NCBI RefSeq assembly: GCF_000317285.1
Contig: NZ_AJLN01000141.1
Span: 57,432-121,431, forward strand
Reading direction: 5' to 3'
Source of the DNA: Chlorogloeopsis fritschii PCC 6912
Lineage (GTDB): Bacteria > Cyanobacteriota > Cyanobacteriia > Cyanobacteriales > Nostocaceae
DNA: 64,000 nucleotides
Program-made: the position numbers and the translations under genes
Notes under the pieces: generated by a model
The model's database searches: none
What the model saw: only the letters and a program-made list of their open reading frames with translations
What the model was told of the DNA's origin: nothing
In this document: positions 44,105-51,653 of the stretch, piece after piece
Numbering within the stretch: the stretch's first letter is position 1
Layout: each line of letters opens with the position of its first letter

Positions 44105-45298
44105 ATGACCAAAATTGAACCCAGGCAAGCTAAATTGATACTGAACATGAAATTGATCGGTTCAATTTTATCTATTGTTGTTATTATTAGTATTATTGTT
44201 GCTCTTAATTCACGTAGATACTTAAGCATCAACCAGAACACCCAACAAGACTCCTCAAGTCATAAACAGACTATAAATCGTGTCACAGCTTTAGGACGCT
44301 TAGAACCTCAAGGAGATATTATTCATCTGTCTGCTCCAGTCTCTAACCAGCGTCTGGCAAAACTGCTTGTGAACGAAGGCGATCGCATTAGAGCAGGCGA
44401 AATCATTGCAATTATGGACAACTTGAATCAGTATCAAGCGGTTGTAGAAAATGCCAAAGCGAAAGTGAATGTGGCGCGATCGCGTTTAGCCCAAGTGCAG
44501 GCAGGGGAGGAGTTTGGACAAATTGAAGCCCAACGCAAGAAAGTTGCAGAAATGGAAGCTCAATTAGTTGAGGGCATCAAGATACAAAAAGCTGTGATTG
44601 CCCGTCAAGAAGTGGAACTACACAAAGCCAAAAATGACTATGAACGATACAAGAGTTTGCTGCAAGAAGGAGCTGTTTCCATCGCCGACACTGAAACTAG
44701 ACGTTTGCAAGTAGAGATTGAGAAACAAAGATTGCAAGAAGCAAAAGCAAACCTGAGCGAACAAGTTAGCACGGGCAAGGAACGTGTGAAAGCATCTCAA
44801 GCAACGCTGGCAAGTCTTAATCATGTTAAGCCAACGGATATCTTAGTAGCCAAAGCAGAATTGAATGAGTCTTTGTCTCAATTACGAAAAGCAGAAGTTG
44901 ATTTGGAATCTAGCTATGTAAAAGCACCCGTGGCAGGGCAAATCTTGAGTATTAACGCTAAAGTCGGTGAAGTTGTGGGTAGTGGTGGTATTGTTGACAT
45001 TGGACAGACACAGCAGATGTATGTTGTCTCGGAAGTTTACGAAAGCGATATTCAATACGTGAAGATAGGTCAGGAAGCAACAATAGTTAGCGAGTATGGC
45101 GGATTCACTGGAGAAATTAAAGGAGTTGTCGATCGCATTGGATTGCAAATTGATCGTCCAGAAATTGTTAATGACGATCCCTCTGCCAAAGCAGATGTGA
45201 GGATCGTGAAAGTGAAAATTCGCCTCCATCCCCATGACAGCGAACGGGTGAGAACTCTCAATAAGCTACAAGTAAGAGCATCAATTCAAGTTCGGTGA
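44105..45298 (+). CDS. devB: DevB-like membrane fusion protein of an ABC exporter
   Basis: 397 residues. One N-terminal membrane helix (LIGSILSIVVIISIIVAL) and a HlyD-type periplasmic adaptor: TALGRLEPQGDIIHLSAPVS, a lipoyl-like half (LLVNEGDRIRAGEIIAIMDN), a long alpha-hairpin (about 115-255) and the second half VKAPVAGQILSINAKVGEVV. The GRLEP motif is typical of the DevB subfamily, which in Anabaena works with DevC, DevA and TolC to export heterocyst glycolipids. Here devC and devA lie 0.8-3.5 kb away on the opposite strand. Confidence 0.9.
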   Translation: MTKIEPRQAKLILNMKLIGSILSIVVIISIIVALNSRRYLSINQNTQQDSSSHKQTINRVTALGRLEPQGDIIHLSAPVSNQRLAKLLVNEGDRIRAGEIIAIMDNLNQYQAVVENAKAKVNVARSRLAQVQAGEEFGQIEAQRKKVAEMEAQLVEGIKIQKAVIARQEVELHKAKNDYERYKSLLQEGAVSIADTETRRLQVEIEKQRLQEAKANLSEQVSTGKERVKASQATLASLNHVKPTDILVAKAELNESLSQLRKAEVDLESSYVKAPVAGQILSINAKVGEVVGSGGIVDIGQTQQMYVVSEVYESDIQYVKIGQEATIVSEYGGFTGEIKGVVDRIGLQIDRPEIVNDDPSAKADVRIVKVKIRLHPHDSERVRTLNKLQVRASIQVR

Positions 45299-45393
45299 GA
45301 TTAATTATTTTATCAGGTTCATGGGAGCGATCGCTTTGTTTTGGAAAAAATGAGCCATAGCCAGTAAGATAGAATTCATAAAGATTCCGGCGC

Positions 45394-45407
45394 ATAACCT
45401 CGCTCAT
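45394..45407 (+). repeat. 14-bp direct repeat, left copy
   Basis: ATAACCTCGCTCAT, identical to 46092-46105. It overlaps the start codon of the antitoxin-like gene. Confidence 0.7.
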
Positions 45408-45669
45408 GGCTACCCTAACAGTAGAAATTCCAGATTCACTGCTGTCCAAACTGCAAGAAACTGGACAGCCATTGCAGAATATCATTTTGCAAGCTGTTGA
45501 AGCATATATCTCAGCACAACAGCCCTATGATATTACTCAGACTCACACCTGGAAGCTTTGTGGTACGTTGCAAGTGTCCCTACCCGCCGCCGAATATATT
45601 GTTGGGCAAGATGAGCAGGGCAAGCCGCTCACTAATTATGCCGAGCATATCGATGACGTTTTGTATTGA
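45406..45669 (+). CDS. VapB-like antitoxin
   Basis: 87 residues. MATLTVEIPDSLLSKLQETG is a ribbon-helix-like start, LQNIILQAVEAYISAQQPYD a helical part, and a C-terminal tail (YAEHIDDVLY) would contact the toxin. It overlaps the PIN gene by 4 bases (TTGA), the usual coupling of antitoxin and toxin genes. Family assignment rests mainly on size and context. Confidence 0.75.
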   Translation: MATLTVEIPDSLLSKLQETGQPLQNIILQAVEAYISAQQPYDITQTHTWKLCGTLQVSLPAAEYIVGQDEQGKPLTNYAEHIDDVLY

Positions 45670-46082
45670 AGCCAGTGCCAACCGAAATTATTGTTGACAC
45701 CTCTGCCCTGATTGCATTCTTCATTCAATCTGAACGCCATCATTCAGCTGTCAAAAATTACTTTCTTCAGCATCCCCATACTCGCTGGGTAATTTTATCA
45801 ACTATATTTGATGAAACCGTAACCTGGATTCGAGCGAGAGTTTCAATTCACCATTCAATTCAAATCGGACATCTTTTGAGAGAAGAACATCGTTATCTTG
45901 CCCTATCTGAAGCTGATGACTTTGCAACATGGGAAGCCTTTTGCCAATATGATGACAAAGCCTGGAGCTATACTGATTGCTCTATTCTAGTAATGGCTCA
46001 TCGGCTGAAAATTATGGAAGTGATTGCATTTGACGAGCATATTCGTCAGATGGCAGGGCTTGGAATTGTCTGTTTACCATAG
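45666..46082 (+). CDS. PIN-domain (VapC-like) ribonuclease toxin
   Basis: 138 residues. EIIVDTSALIAFFI carries the first PIN Asp, a middle Glu is in TIFDETVTWIRARV, and YTDCSILVMAHRL with AFDEHIRQMAGLG gives the last acidic residues. It is likely an RNase neutralised by the upstream antitoxin. TTG start overlapping the antitoxin stop; a GTG three codons in is an alternative. Confidence 0.87.
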   Translation: MKPVPTEIIVDTSALIAFFIQSERHHSAVKNYFLQHPHTRWVILSTIFDETVTWIRARVSIHHSIQIGHLLREEHRYLALSEADDFATWEAFCQYDDKAWSYTDCSILVMAHRLKIMEVIAFDEHIRQMAGLGIVCLP

Positions 46083-46091
46083 CCATGAGTG

Positions 46092-46105
46092 ATAACCTCG
46101 CTCAT
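46092..46105 (+). repeat. 14-bp direct repeat, right copy
   Basis: Same ATAACCTCGCTCAT as at 45394-45407, 698 bases apart. It lies between the toxin stop and the devA stop, so the pair brackets the toxin-antitoxin cassette. Confidence 0.7.
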
Positions 46106-46112
46106 TGTCGAA

Positions 46113-47576
46113 TCAAAAATTCATCAATTGATGCCGTAGTACAGAAGCGACGATATCCTGATTTGTATTGGATTTTAAAATCAAACTACAGAAACTTTCT
46201 CGATCAATTACCATAACTTCAACATCAGTATTGGCTGCGGCTTTAACGGTAAAAGGATAGTTTTGCCCATCAATCAACTGTGCATTACCAAAATATTCAC
46301 CTGATTTAAGCTTAGATGATCGGCGATCGCTCACAAATACTTCAGCTTCTCCCTCTAATATCAAGTAGATTTGATCGGCGAGTTCACCTTTTTGAACAAT
46401 AATTGAATTGGCTTTGTATTTAATTACTTTAGCTTGAGAGGCAATTGCTACAATCTGAAATGGATCGACTTTAGGTAAGGCTTTTGAAAGATGATTTGTC
46501 ATCACGCGCTGATGCAAGCGACGAACAATATCTGCATTAGTTAATTCCGAGTTAGTCAACAAAAGCTGGAACAATTCTTCCTCAATCACCATCACTTTGA
46601 CTTCTGAGTTTTTAGCAACACGTACTGTAGCTGTACGTTGTCCACCTCGCAGCAAACCGACTTCACCAAAGTAATCTCCACGACTGAGATGATTTAAAAG
46701 GCGAGGGGGTTGATCGGCAAATTCTTGAATAATTTCAACTTCCCCTTCCAGAATGATATAAAACTTACTGGCTGGCTCACCCTGGTGAACAATGATTTCT
46801 TCTGATTGGTAAGTCAAAACTGTTGGTGTAGTAGTAGCTTTTTCTAGCGAAGCTTCATTAAAACCAGGTAACACCAGCGAAAGCTCTTGGTTTAAAGCTA
46901 AACCCAATTTACCATCTTCAACATGAACAATCCGATCTGCCAAATCAAGTATGCGATTATCGTGAGTCACCATGAGAACAGCACTGTTATGTTCTTTGGC
47001 TAATCGGTGCATTAGGGCTACCACATTGCGCCCTGCTGTCTTATCAAGAGCTGCTGTAGGTTCATCGGCGAGTACCAACTTAGGTTGAGTTACCAAAGCA
47101 CTAGCGATCGCTACTCGTTGTCGCTGCCCCCCAGAAAGATTTTTCGGATAAGCATCCAGTTTCTCGCTCAATCCTACGGACTCTAATATAGCTGCTGTTT
47201 TAGCACGAGCTGCTTTCGGGGAAAAGCCCGGTTGCAGTTCCAATGACATTTGAATATTCTGTTGAACTGTTAAGAAATCTAATAAATTACTTGATTGGGT
47301 AATATAACCAAAATTCCGACGCATTTGGACTAATTGCTCTCTAGTAGCACCATTAAGTTCCTGTCCTAAAATCTTTAGACTTCCTTGTTGAACAGAACGC
47401 AGACAACCAATTAAACTGAGCAATGTGCTTTTACCCGAACCTGAAGGCCCGGTCAAAATCAAGAATTCTTTCGCTTTAACTGCCAGATTAATGTCAAATA
47501 AAACTTGCTTTTGGAGAGAATCTTCTCCAAAAAAATAATTTAGATTTTGGATAGAAATAACTGTTTGAGCAGACAC
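46113..47576 (-). CDS. devA: DevA-like ABC ATPase fused to two cyclic-nucleotide-binding domains
   Basis: 487 residues, about twice the length of DevA (some 240). The ABC domain (1-235) has LTGPSGSGKSTLLSLIG (Walker A), LSGGQRQRVAIASAL (signature), LVLADEPTAALD (Walker B) and MVTHDNRILDLADRIV. Then come two cNMP-binding folds: about 250-360 (IIVHQGEPASKFYIILEGEV, YFGEVGLLRGGQRTATVR) and 370-485 (IIVQKGELADQIYLILEGEA, GEYFGNAQLIDG). The first keeps the FGE...R-T-A cNMP pocket, whereas in the second the Glu and Arg are lost. Transport may thus be gated by a cyclic nucleotide. devC lies 113 bases upstream on the same strand. Confidence 0.9.
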   Translation of the reverse strand: MSAQTVISIQNLNYFFGEDSLQKQVLFDINLAVKAKEFLILTGPSGSGKSTLLSLIGCLRSVQQGSLKILGQELNGATREQLVQMRRNFGYITQSSNLLDFLTVQQNIQMSLELQPGFSPKAARAKTAAILESVGLSEKLDAYPKNLSGGQRQRVAIASALVTQPKLVLADEPTAALDKTAGRNVVALMHRLAKEHNSAVLMVTHDNRILDLADRIVHVEDGKLGLALNQELSLVLPGFNEASLEKATTTPTVLTYQSEEIIVHQGEPASKFYIILEGEVEIIQEFADQPPRLLNHLSRGDYFGEVGLLRGGQRTATVRVAKNSEVKVMVIEEELFQLLLTNSELTNADIVRRLHQRVMTNHLSKALPKVDPFQIVAIASQAKVIKYKANSIIVQKGELADQIYLILEGEAEVFVSDRRSSKLKSGEYFGNAQLIDGQNYPFTVKAAANTDVEVMVIDRESFCSLILKSNTNQDIVASVLRHQLMNF

Positions 47577-47689
47577 AATATTTAGAAATTAATTATTAAA
47601 AACAGTGAATAGTGAAAAGTCTTAAAGCTGTAGGGGAACTTCAACCCCAGCGATGAAATTTATAACTGCTAACTGATAACTGTTAACTG

Positions 47690-48856
47690 TTAAAACAAAT
47701 CAGCAGGATTGGCATCTCTCAGCTTATTCATAGTAATAGCACCGGAGGTAAAGCACATAATTATTGTGAGTAAAAGTACTAATAATGCTCGTGGAAATGT
47801 CATATTCATGGGCAAAGCCGTGGCATCATTGACAATTGCATACAATCCTAGAGAAGTTATCAGTCCAGGAATATAACCTAAGACTGCTAAAATCAGTGCT
47901 TCCTGAAACAAAATATTTAAAAAATAACGATGTTTATAGCCTCTGGCTTTGAGAACAGCGTAATCTGGTAAATGGTCTGAGACTTCGCCATAGAGAATTT
48001 GATAGACAATAATCACCCCGACAAGAAAACCAACAAAGACTCCCATACTAAATACAAATCCAATGGGCGCGCTGGTAGCCCAATAATGTTTTTCATATTT
48101 AATAAATTCTTGCTTTGTCATCACCCGCACACTCGCGGGCAGTAGAGCGCTGATTTTTTTAGCGATCGCTTTTCTATTGACACCAGGCTTAAGATTTACC
48201 AACCCGATAGTAATGTTGTTTGCAGAACGGTGAGGAAACAAATAATTAAAAGTCATACTGCTGGTAATTAAATTACCATCATCGGCAAAGGAAGCACCAG
48301 CAAAATTAACTAAACCGTTAATCCAAACTTGGCGATCGCCTACTTCTGCTGCAATTGGTTCTCCTGATTTTATATCCTCTAAGATACTGCCATATTCTTT
48401 TAAATCAGAGTTGCGATCAAATACAACAACACCCCTAGCCTTTAACAAATGAGCAACTCGATTGAAATTGGCAATTTTAAAAGGGCTATTTTCTGGATTA
48501 ATACCCAGGATAATAATTCCTTTTCCTCCACTGACATTGCCATACTTAAAAGAATTCTGCCCGTGATACACATAGTTAACAGATTCAACTTCGCTGAAAT
48601 TGAGCGTGCGATACAAATATTGCCGAGGGAAATCTGTAGTGTTAGCCAAAGTCTTCATTTGAGAGTTAATTAAAACCAAATCTGCCACCAGACGAGTATG
48701 TAGTGCTGTTTGGCTCTCATAGAGAGAATCTAAAAAGGCCAATTGCATAAAAATTAGAATTGCGGCAAAAGCAATACCTAAAATCGCTACAACAAGGCGT
48801 AACTTGTAGCGAGTTAGTTGCAGCCAGGCTAAGGGGACTCTTCTAAAAAAAATCAT
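47690..48856 (-). CDS. devC: DevC-like ABC exporter permease
   Basis: 388 residues. PLAWLQLTRYKLRLVVAILG starts the first membrane helix of the DevC/FtsX-MacB-type permease. A periplasmic domain (about 45-265) follows, then three C-terminal helices (FVFSMGVFVGFLVGVIIVYQ, YIPGLITSLGLYAIV, FPRALLVLLLTIIMCFTSGA) and a MNKLRDANPADLF end that is characteristic of DevC. With DevA and DevB it would form a TolC-dependent exporter of amphiphilic compounds. devA follows on the same strand. Confidence 0.9.
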   Translation of the reverse strand: MIFFRRVPLAWLQLTRYKLRLVVAILGIAFAAILIFMQLAFLDSLYESQTALHTRLVADLVLINSQMKTLANTTDFPRQYLYRTLNFSEVESVNYVYHGQNSFKYGNVSGGKGIIILGINPENSPFKIANFNRVAHLLKARGVVVFDRNSDLKEYGSILEDIKSGEPIAAEVGDRQVWINGLVNFAGASFADDGNLITSSMTFNYLFPHRSANNITIGLVNLKPGVNRKAIAKKISALLPASVRVMTKQEFIKYEKHYWATSAPIGFVFSMGVFVGFLVGVIIVYQILYGEVSDHLPDYAVLKARGYKHRYFLNILFQEALILAVLGYIPGLITSLGLYAIVNDATALPMNMTFPRALLVLLLTIIMCFTSGAITMNKLRDANPADLF

Positions 48857-48906
48857 GTATAATTTTAAACTTTAAATTAGCTATATTGGTTTGTAATTTC
48901 TCAGCT

Positions 48907-49024
48907 ATATCTTGCACCAGTCTGAACAGCCTGGAGGCAGCAGCCCACAAATCCTCGTTACCAGGTTCAACCTGGTAACGAAAAATAGAGCCTCTGGCTC
49001 TCTCACTCGTATGGTGCAAGATAT
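48907..49024. repeat. 118-bp MITE-like element with 13-bp terminal inverted repeats
   Basis: ATATCTTGCACCA (48907-48919) and its exact reverse complement (49012-49024) bracket an inner perfect hairpin, CGTTACCAGGT/ACCTGGTAACG (48956-48980). It sits between divergent devC and the flippase gene, so it lies in or near both promoters. Confidence 0.75.
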
Positions 49025-49059
49025 CAGATTTGTAATTGCTCACCTATATCTAGTTTGCA

Positions 49060-50373
49060 ATGATGAAGCGATGGCTTGCCGACAGTATTTTCCTCAGTAG
49101 AGCTATTAAAAATGCTACTTGGCTGCTGGGAGGACGGGTGATGACTGGATTAACCAGTTTAGGTTATTTGAGTATAGTTACTCATCACCTCGGTGCTACA
49201 GGCTTCGGCACGCTAGTTCTCATCCAAACCTACATTCAAATAATTGCAGATTTAACCACCTTTCAATCTTCTCAAGCAGTGATTCGTTACGGCACTATTT
49301 GTCTGGAACGAAACAATCAAATTGCTTTGCAACAACTTTTGAAGTTTACTACCCTACTCGATCTGATTGGGGTGGTAGTTGGTTTAGCGATCGCAGTTAT
49401 CATTGCCCCCTATATAAGTTCCTATATAGGATGGAATCAGGCAATAATTACTCAAGTGCAGTGGTGTAGCTTAATAATTCTGTTTACCAGCACAGCCACA
49501 CCGAAAGGTTTATTACAGCTTTACAATCGCTTCGATTTGTTAGCCTTCCAAATAACCATTCCTACCTTGATTTCTATGTTGGGAGCGATGGTAGCTACCA
49601 TCCTTAATGCTCCCCTGTGGGGATATCTTCTAGTTTGGTTCCTTGCTCAGGCATCTGGAGGGTTACTATTGTTTTTAGTTGGTTGGCGAGAAGCCTGGAA
49701 AAGAAATCTGCTCAAGAATATAAATTGGTCTTTAATGAACTTGAGTCAAAACCATCCTGGCTTGTTGAAATTTTGCATTGTCTCTAACTTCGATTCTTCT
49801 CTGCCAATGGTAATGCGACAAGCCAGCCCCTTAGTAGTGGGAATTTTCGCTACTCCCTCAGCCGCGGGACTATTCCAGGTAAGCTATGAGTTGTCTACTC
49901 CGCTTAAGGAGATAGCTCAGATTTTGACTCAATCTATCTATCCAGAATTGGCTCGGTTAGAAAGTCAGGAAAAACGGCGCTTGTTCGCAACTTTGCTACT
50001 GAAATCAACTGCGATCGCCATCAGTATTGGAGTGCTAATTTTTATAATTAGCGTCTGCTTAGGTCGAATCGTTCTGAAGTTTGCCTTTGGCGAGACATTT
50101 ATTTCAGCTTATGGAATTTTAGTACTTTTAGTGGCGGCAGAAATTTTCACAATGGGAAATTGTGCCTTAGAACCCGCCTTTTATGCGATCGGCAAGCCTA
50201 GTTTTCCTTTGCGAGTAAATGCGATCGCCATTTTGGGAGTTTATTTGCCGTTGTTACTAGTTTTAACTAAATTTTTTGGGATTGTAGGTGCAGGCATTGC
50301 CACCTTATCGTCCACATCTCTAATATTAATTCTCAATAGTCTGCTAATCTGGCCTCAACTGCGTCATAGGTAG
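49060..50373 (+). CDS. Polysaccharide/lipid-linked oligosaccharide flippase (MOP superfamily)
   Basis: 437 residues, about 12 membrane helices. The N-terminus (NATWLLGGRVMTGLTSLGYL, HHLGATGFGTLVLIQTYIQI) is that of Wzx/RfbX-type flippases. Such proteins move lipid-linked glycans across the inner membrane. Placed between the DevABC genes and the lipid-synthesis genes, it may move a glycolipid or a glycan; the substrate is unknown. Start at ATG 49060, which is followed by a second ATG. Confidence 0.86.
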   Translation: MMKRWLADSIFLSRAIKNATWLLGGRVMTGLTSLGYLSIVTHHLGATGFGTLVLIQTYIQIIADLTTFQSSQAVIRYGTICLERNNQIALQQLLKFTTLLDLIGVVVGLAIAVIIAPYISSYIGWNQAIITQVQWCSLIILFTSTATPKGLLQLYNRFDLLAFQITIPTLISMLGAMVATILNAPLWGYLLVWFLAQASGGLLLFLVGWREAWKRNLLKNINWSLMNLSQNHPGLLKFCIVSNFDSSLPMVMRQASPLVVGIFATPSAAGLFQVSYELSTPLKEIAQILTQSIYPELARLESQEKRRLFATLLLKSTAIAISIGVLIFIISVCLGRIVLKFAFGETFISAYGILVLLVAAEIFTMGNCALEPAFYAIGKPSFPLRVNAIAILGVYLPLLLVLTKFFGIVGAGIATLSSTSLILILNSLLIWPQLRHR

Positions 50374-50746
50374 TACCGTGAAGGCAGGGTGTATTGTCCG
50401 TTGAAATGCAAACACCTGATAAGTTGCTATATTACTCCTCTTTAATCACTACAAGGAGAGAAAAATACTATACCCAATCTGAACCTTAGACAAAATCAGA
50501 AATTGAGCGATCGCACTGCTGCAAAATCTCTCTACAACTCTCTTATGCCTTTGTGTCCTTTGCGTCCTACCCTGCGGGAAGTTGCTAATACCAATTCTCC
50601 TTAAAGATGCACTTAATATTAAAAAACTAACCACAAAGAACACAAAGGACGCAAAGGAAGAAGTTGGTACTCATTAAGTGCAAGTTCATAGAGAATTGGT
50701 ATAAAGCGTCTATGTGGTTCGTTTTTTCATTATTGTGCATAAAAAG
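50374..50746. other. Intergenic region with repeats
   Basis: 373 bases without a gene. It contains CCTTTGTGTCCTTTGCGTCC and, inverted further on, ACACAAAGGACGCAAAGG, plus the MITE-like element at 50588-50702. Confidence 0.65.
50588..50702. repeat. 115-bp MITE-like element with nested inverted repeats
   Basis: Outer arms ATACCAATTCTC (50588-50599) and GAGAATTGGTAT (50691-50702) are exact inverses, as are the inner arms GCACTTAAT (50609-50617) and ATTAAGTGC (50673-50681). No coding frame. The ACCAATTCTC ends recur in cyanobacterial MITEs from memory. Confidence 0.8.
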
Positions 50747-51127
50747 TCAAGATTTACTTTTTAATACTTCTATTGCTTTAAATGCTTCTATAGTCTGACC
50801 TAAAAATATCATGGGAACAATTAAGCCAAACGGTTTCCCGGTTTGAATCATATTGTAAATGCCAGTTAATGCATTTAGCGACATCAATCCTACTGCAATA
50901 CTTAATGCAATTTTGGATTTACGTTGGACAAAAAAACCTAAAACCAGATAGAGTATACCGAAAAATAAAAAGCCAATTACCAAGACCAGATAATCAGGAA
51001 ATCGATTGCCAGCAATCAAGAACAGTATGCTGAGAAAAAGACTTAGAACTCCTATTGCGTAAACTGCACGGTAAGCAGTTGCTAGCTTTTTTCGAGCCTC
51101 TGATATTTGTTGTATTTCTGTAGTCAT
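50747..51127 (-). CDS. Small four-helix membrane protein
   Basis: 126 residues, unrecognised. A short polar start (ISEARKKLATAYRAVYAIG) precedes four hydrophobic helices (VLSLFLSILFLIAG, YLVLVIGFLFFGILYLVLGFF, IALSIAVGLMSLNALTGIY, LIVPMIFLGQTIEAF). It lies alone between the flippase and the acyl-AMP ligase. Confidence 0.65.
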   Translation of the reverse strand: MTTEIQQISEARKKLATAYRAVYAIGVLSLFLSILFLIAGNRFPDYLVLVIGFLFFGILYLVLGFFVQRKSKIALSIAVGLMSLNALTGIYNMIQTGKPFGLIVPMIFLGQTIEAFKAIEVLKSKS

Positions 51128-51653
51128 GATTTTTACTTAGAAAGATAAAGCAATAGATAACAAGCATAGTTCGATATATACAAAACGCAAAAATATTGTT
51201 TTACTATTTGGAAATAGTTGTCTAATTGCTATCAGAAATCAATATGTCTTTTATATACTTTAAATTAATAAAAGTCTTGTGTAATTATGCGTAAAAATAG
51301 CTAAGTTATGACCAACATCCGTAAGCTAATCAACCAAATTGCTAGTACAGAAACATAGTTGCACACTACCCAATTTCTTGCGCCTTGCAAACTGCTCCAC
51401 ATTTAATTCGCATAACTCAAAAAGCCAGAAAATTTACCAGCACTCAATTTTCTTCTTTTGACTTTTGACACTTCGACTACTTCGACTTCGCGGTAATCAC
51501 CAACGCTGCCATCAAAGTAACTGTTATCTATGCAACATTAATCAACATACAGGGAAGATGAGGGAGATTAGGTAGTTAAAATGCTAACCTGCCTTTTTGC
51601 ATGAGGATGCACTATCATTATTTTGCCTGCACTTAGTATAAAAGTTACGTAAA
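51128..51653. other. Intergenic region upstream of the acyl-AMP ligase
   Basis: 526 AT-rich bases expected to carry the promoter of the acyl-AMP ligase gene. Apart from the possible gene remnant at 51308-51406 nothing coding is seen. Confidence 0.5.
51308..51406 (+). pseudogene. Possible N-terminal remnant of a conserved cyanobacterial gene
   Basis: ATG 51308 begins MTNIRKLINQIASTET, then a TAG, and the same frame continues LHTTQFLAPC before the next stop. The two pieces together resemble, from memory, the start of a conserved cyanobacterial hypothetical protein (N-x-x-x-x-I-x-Q-I-A-S then L-x-x-TQF-x-APC). Only about 30 codons remain. Confidence 0.3.
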
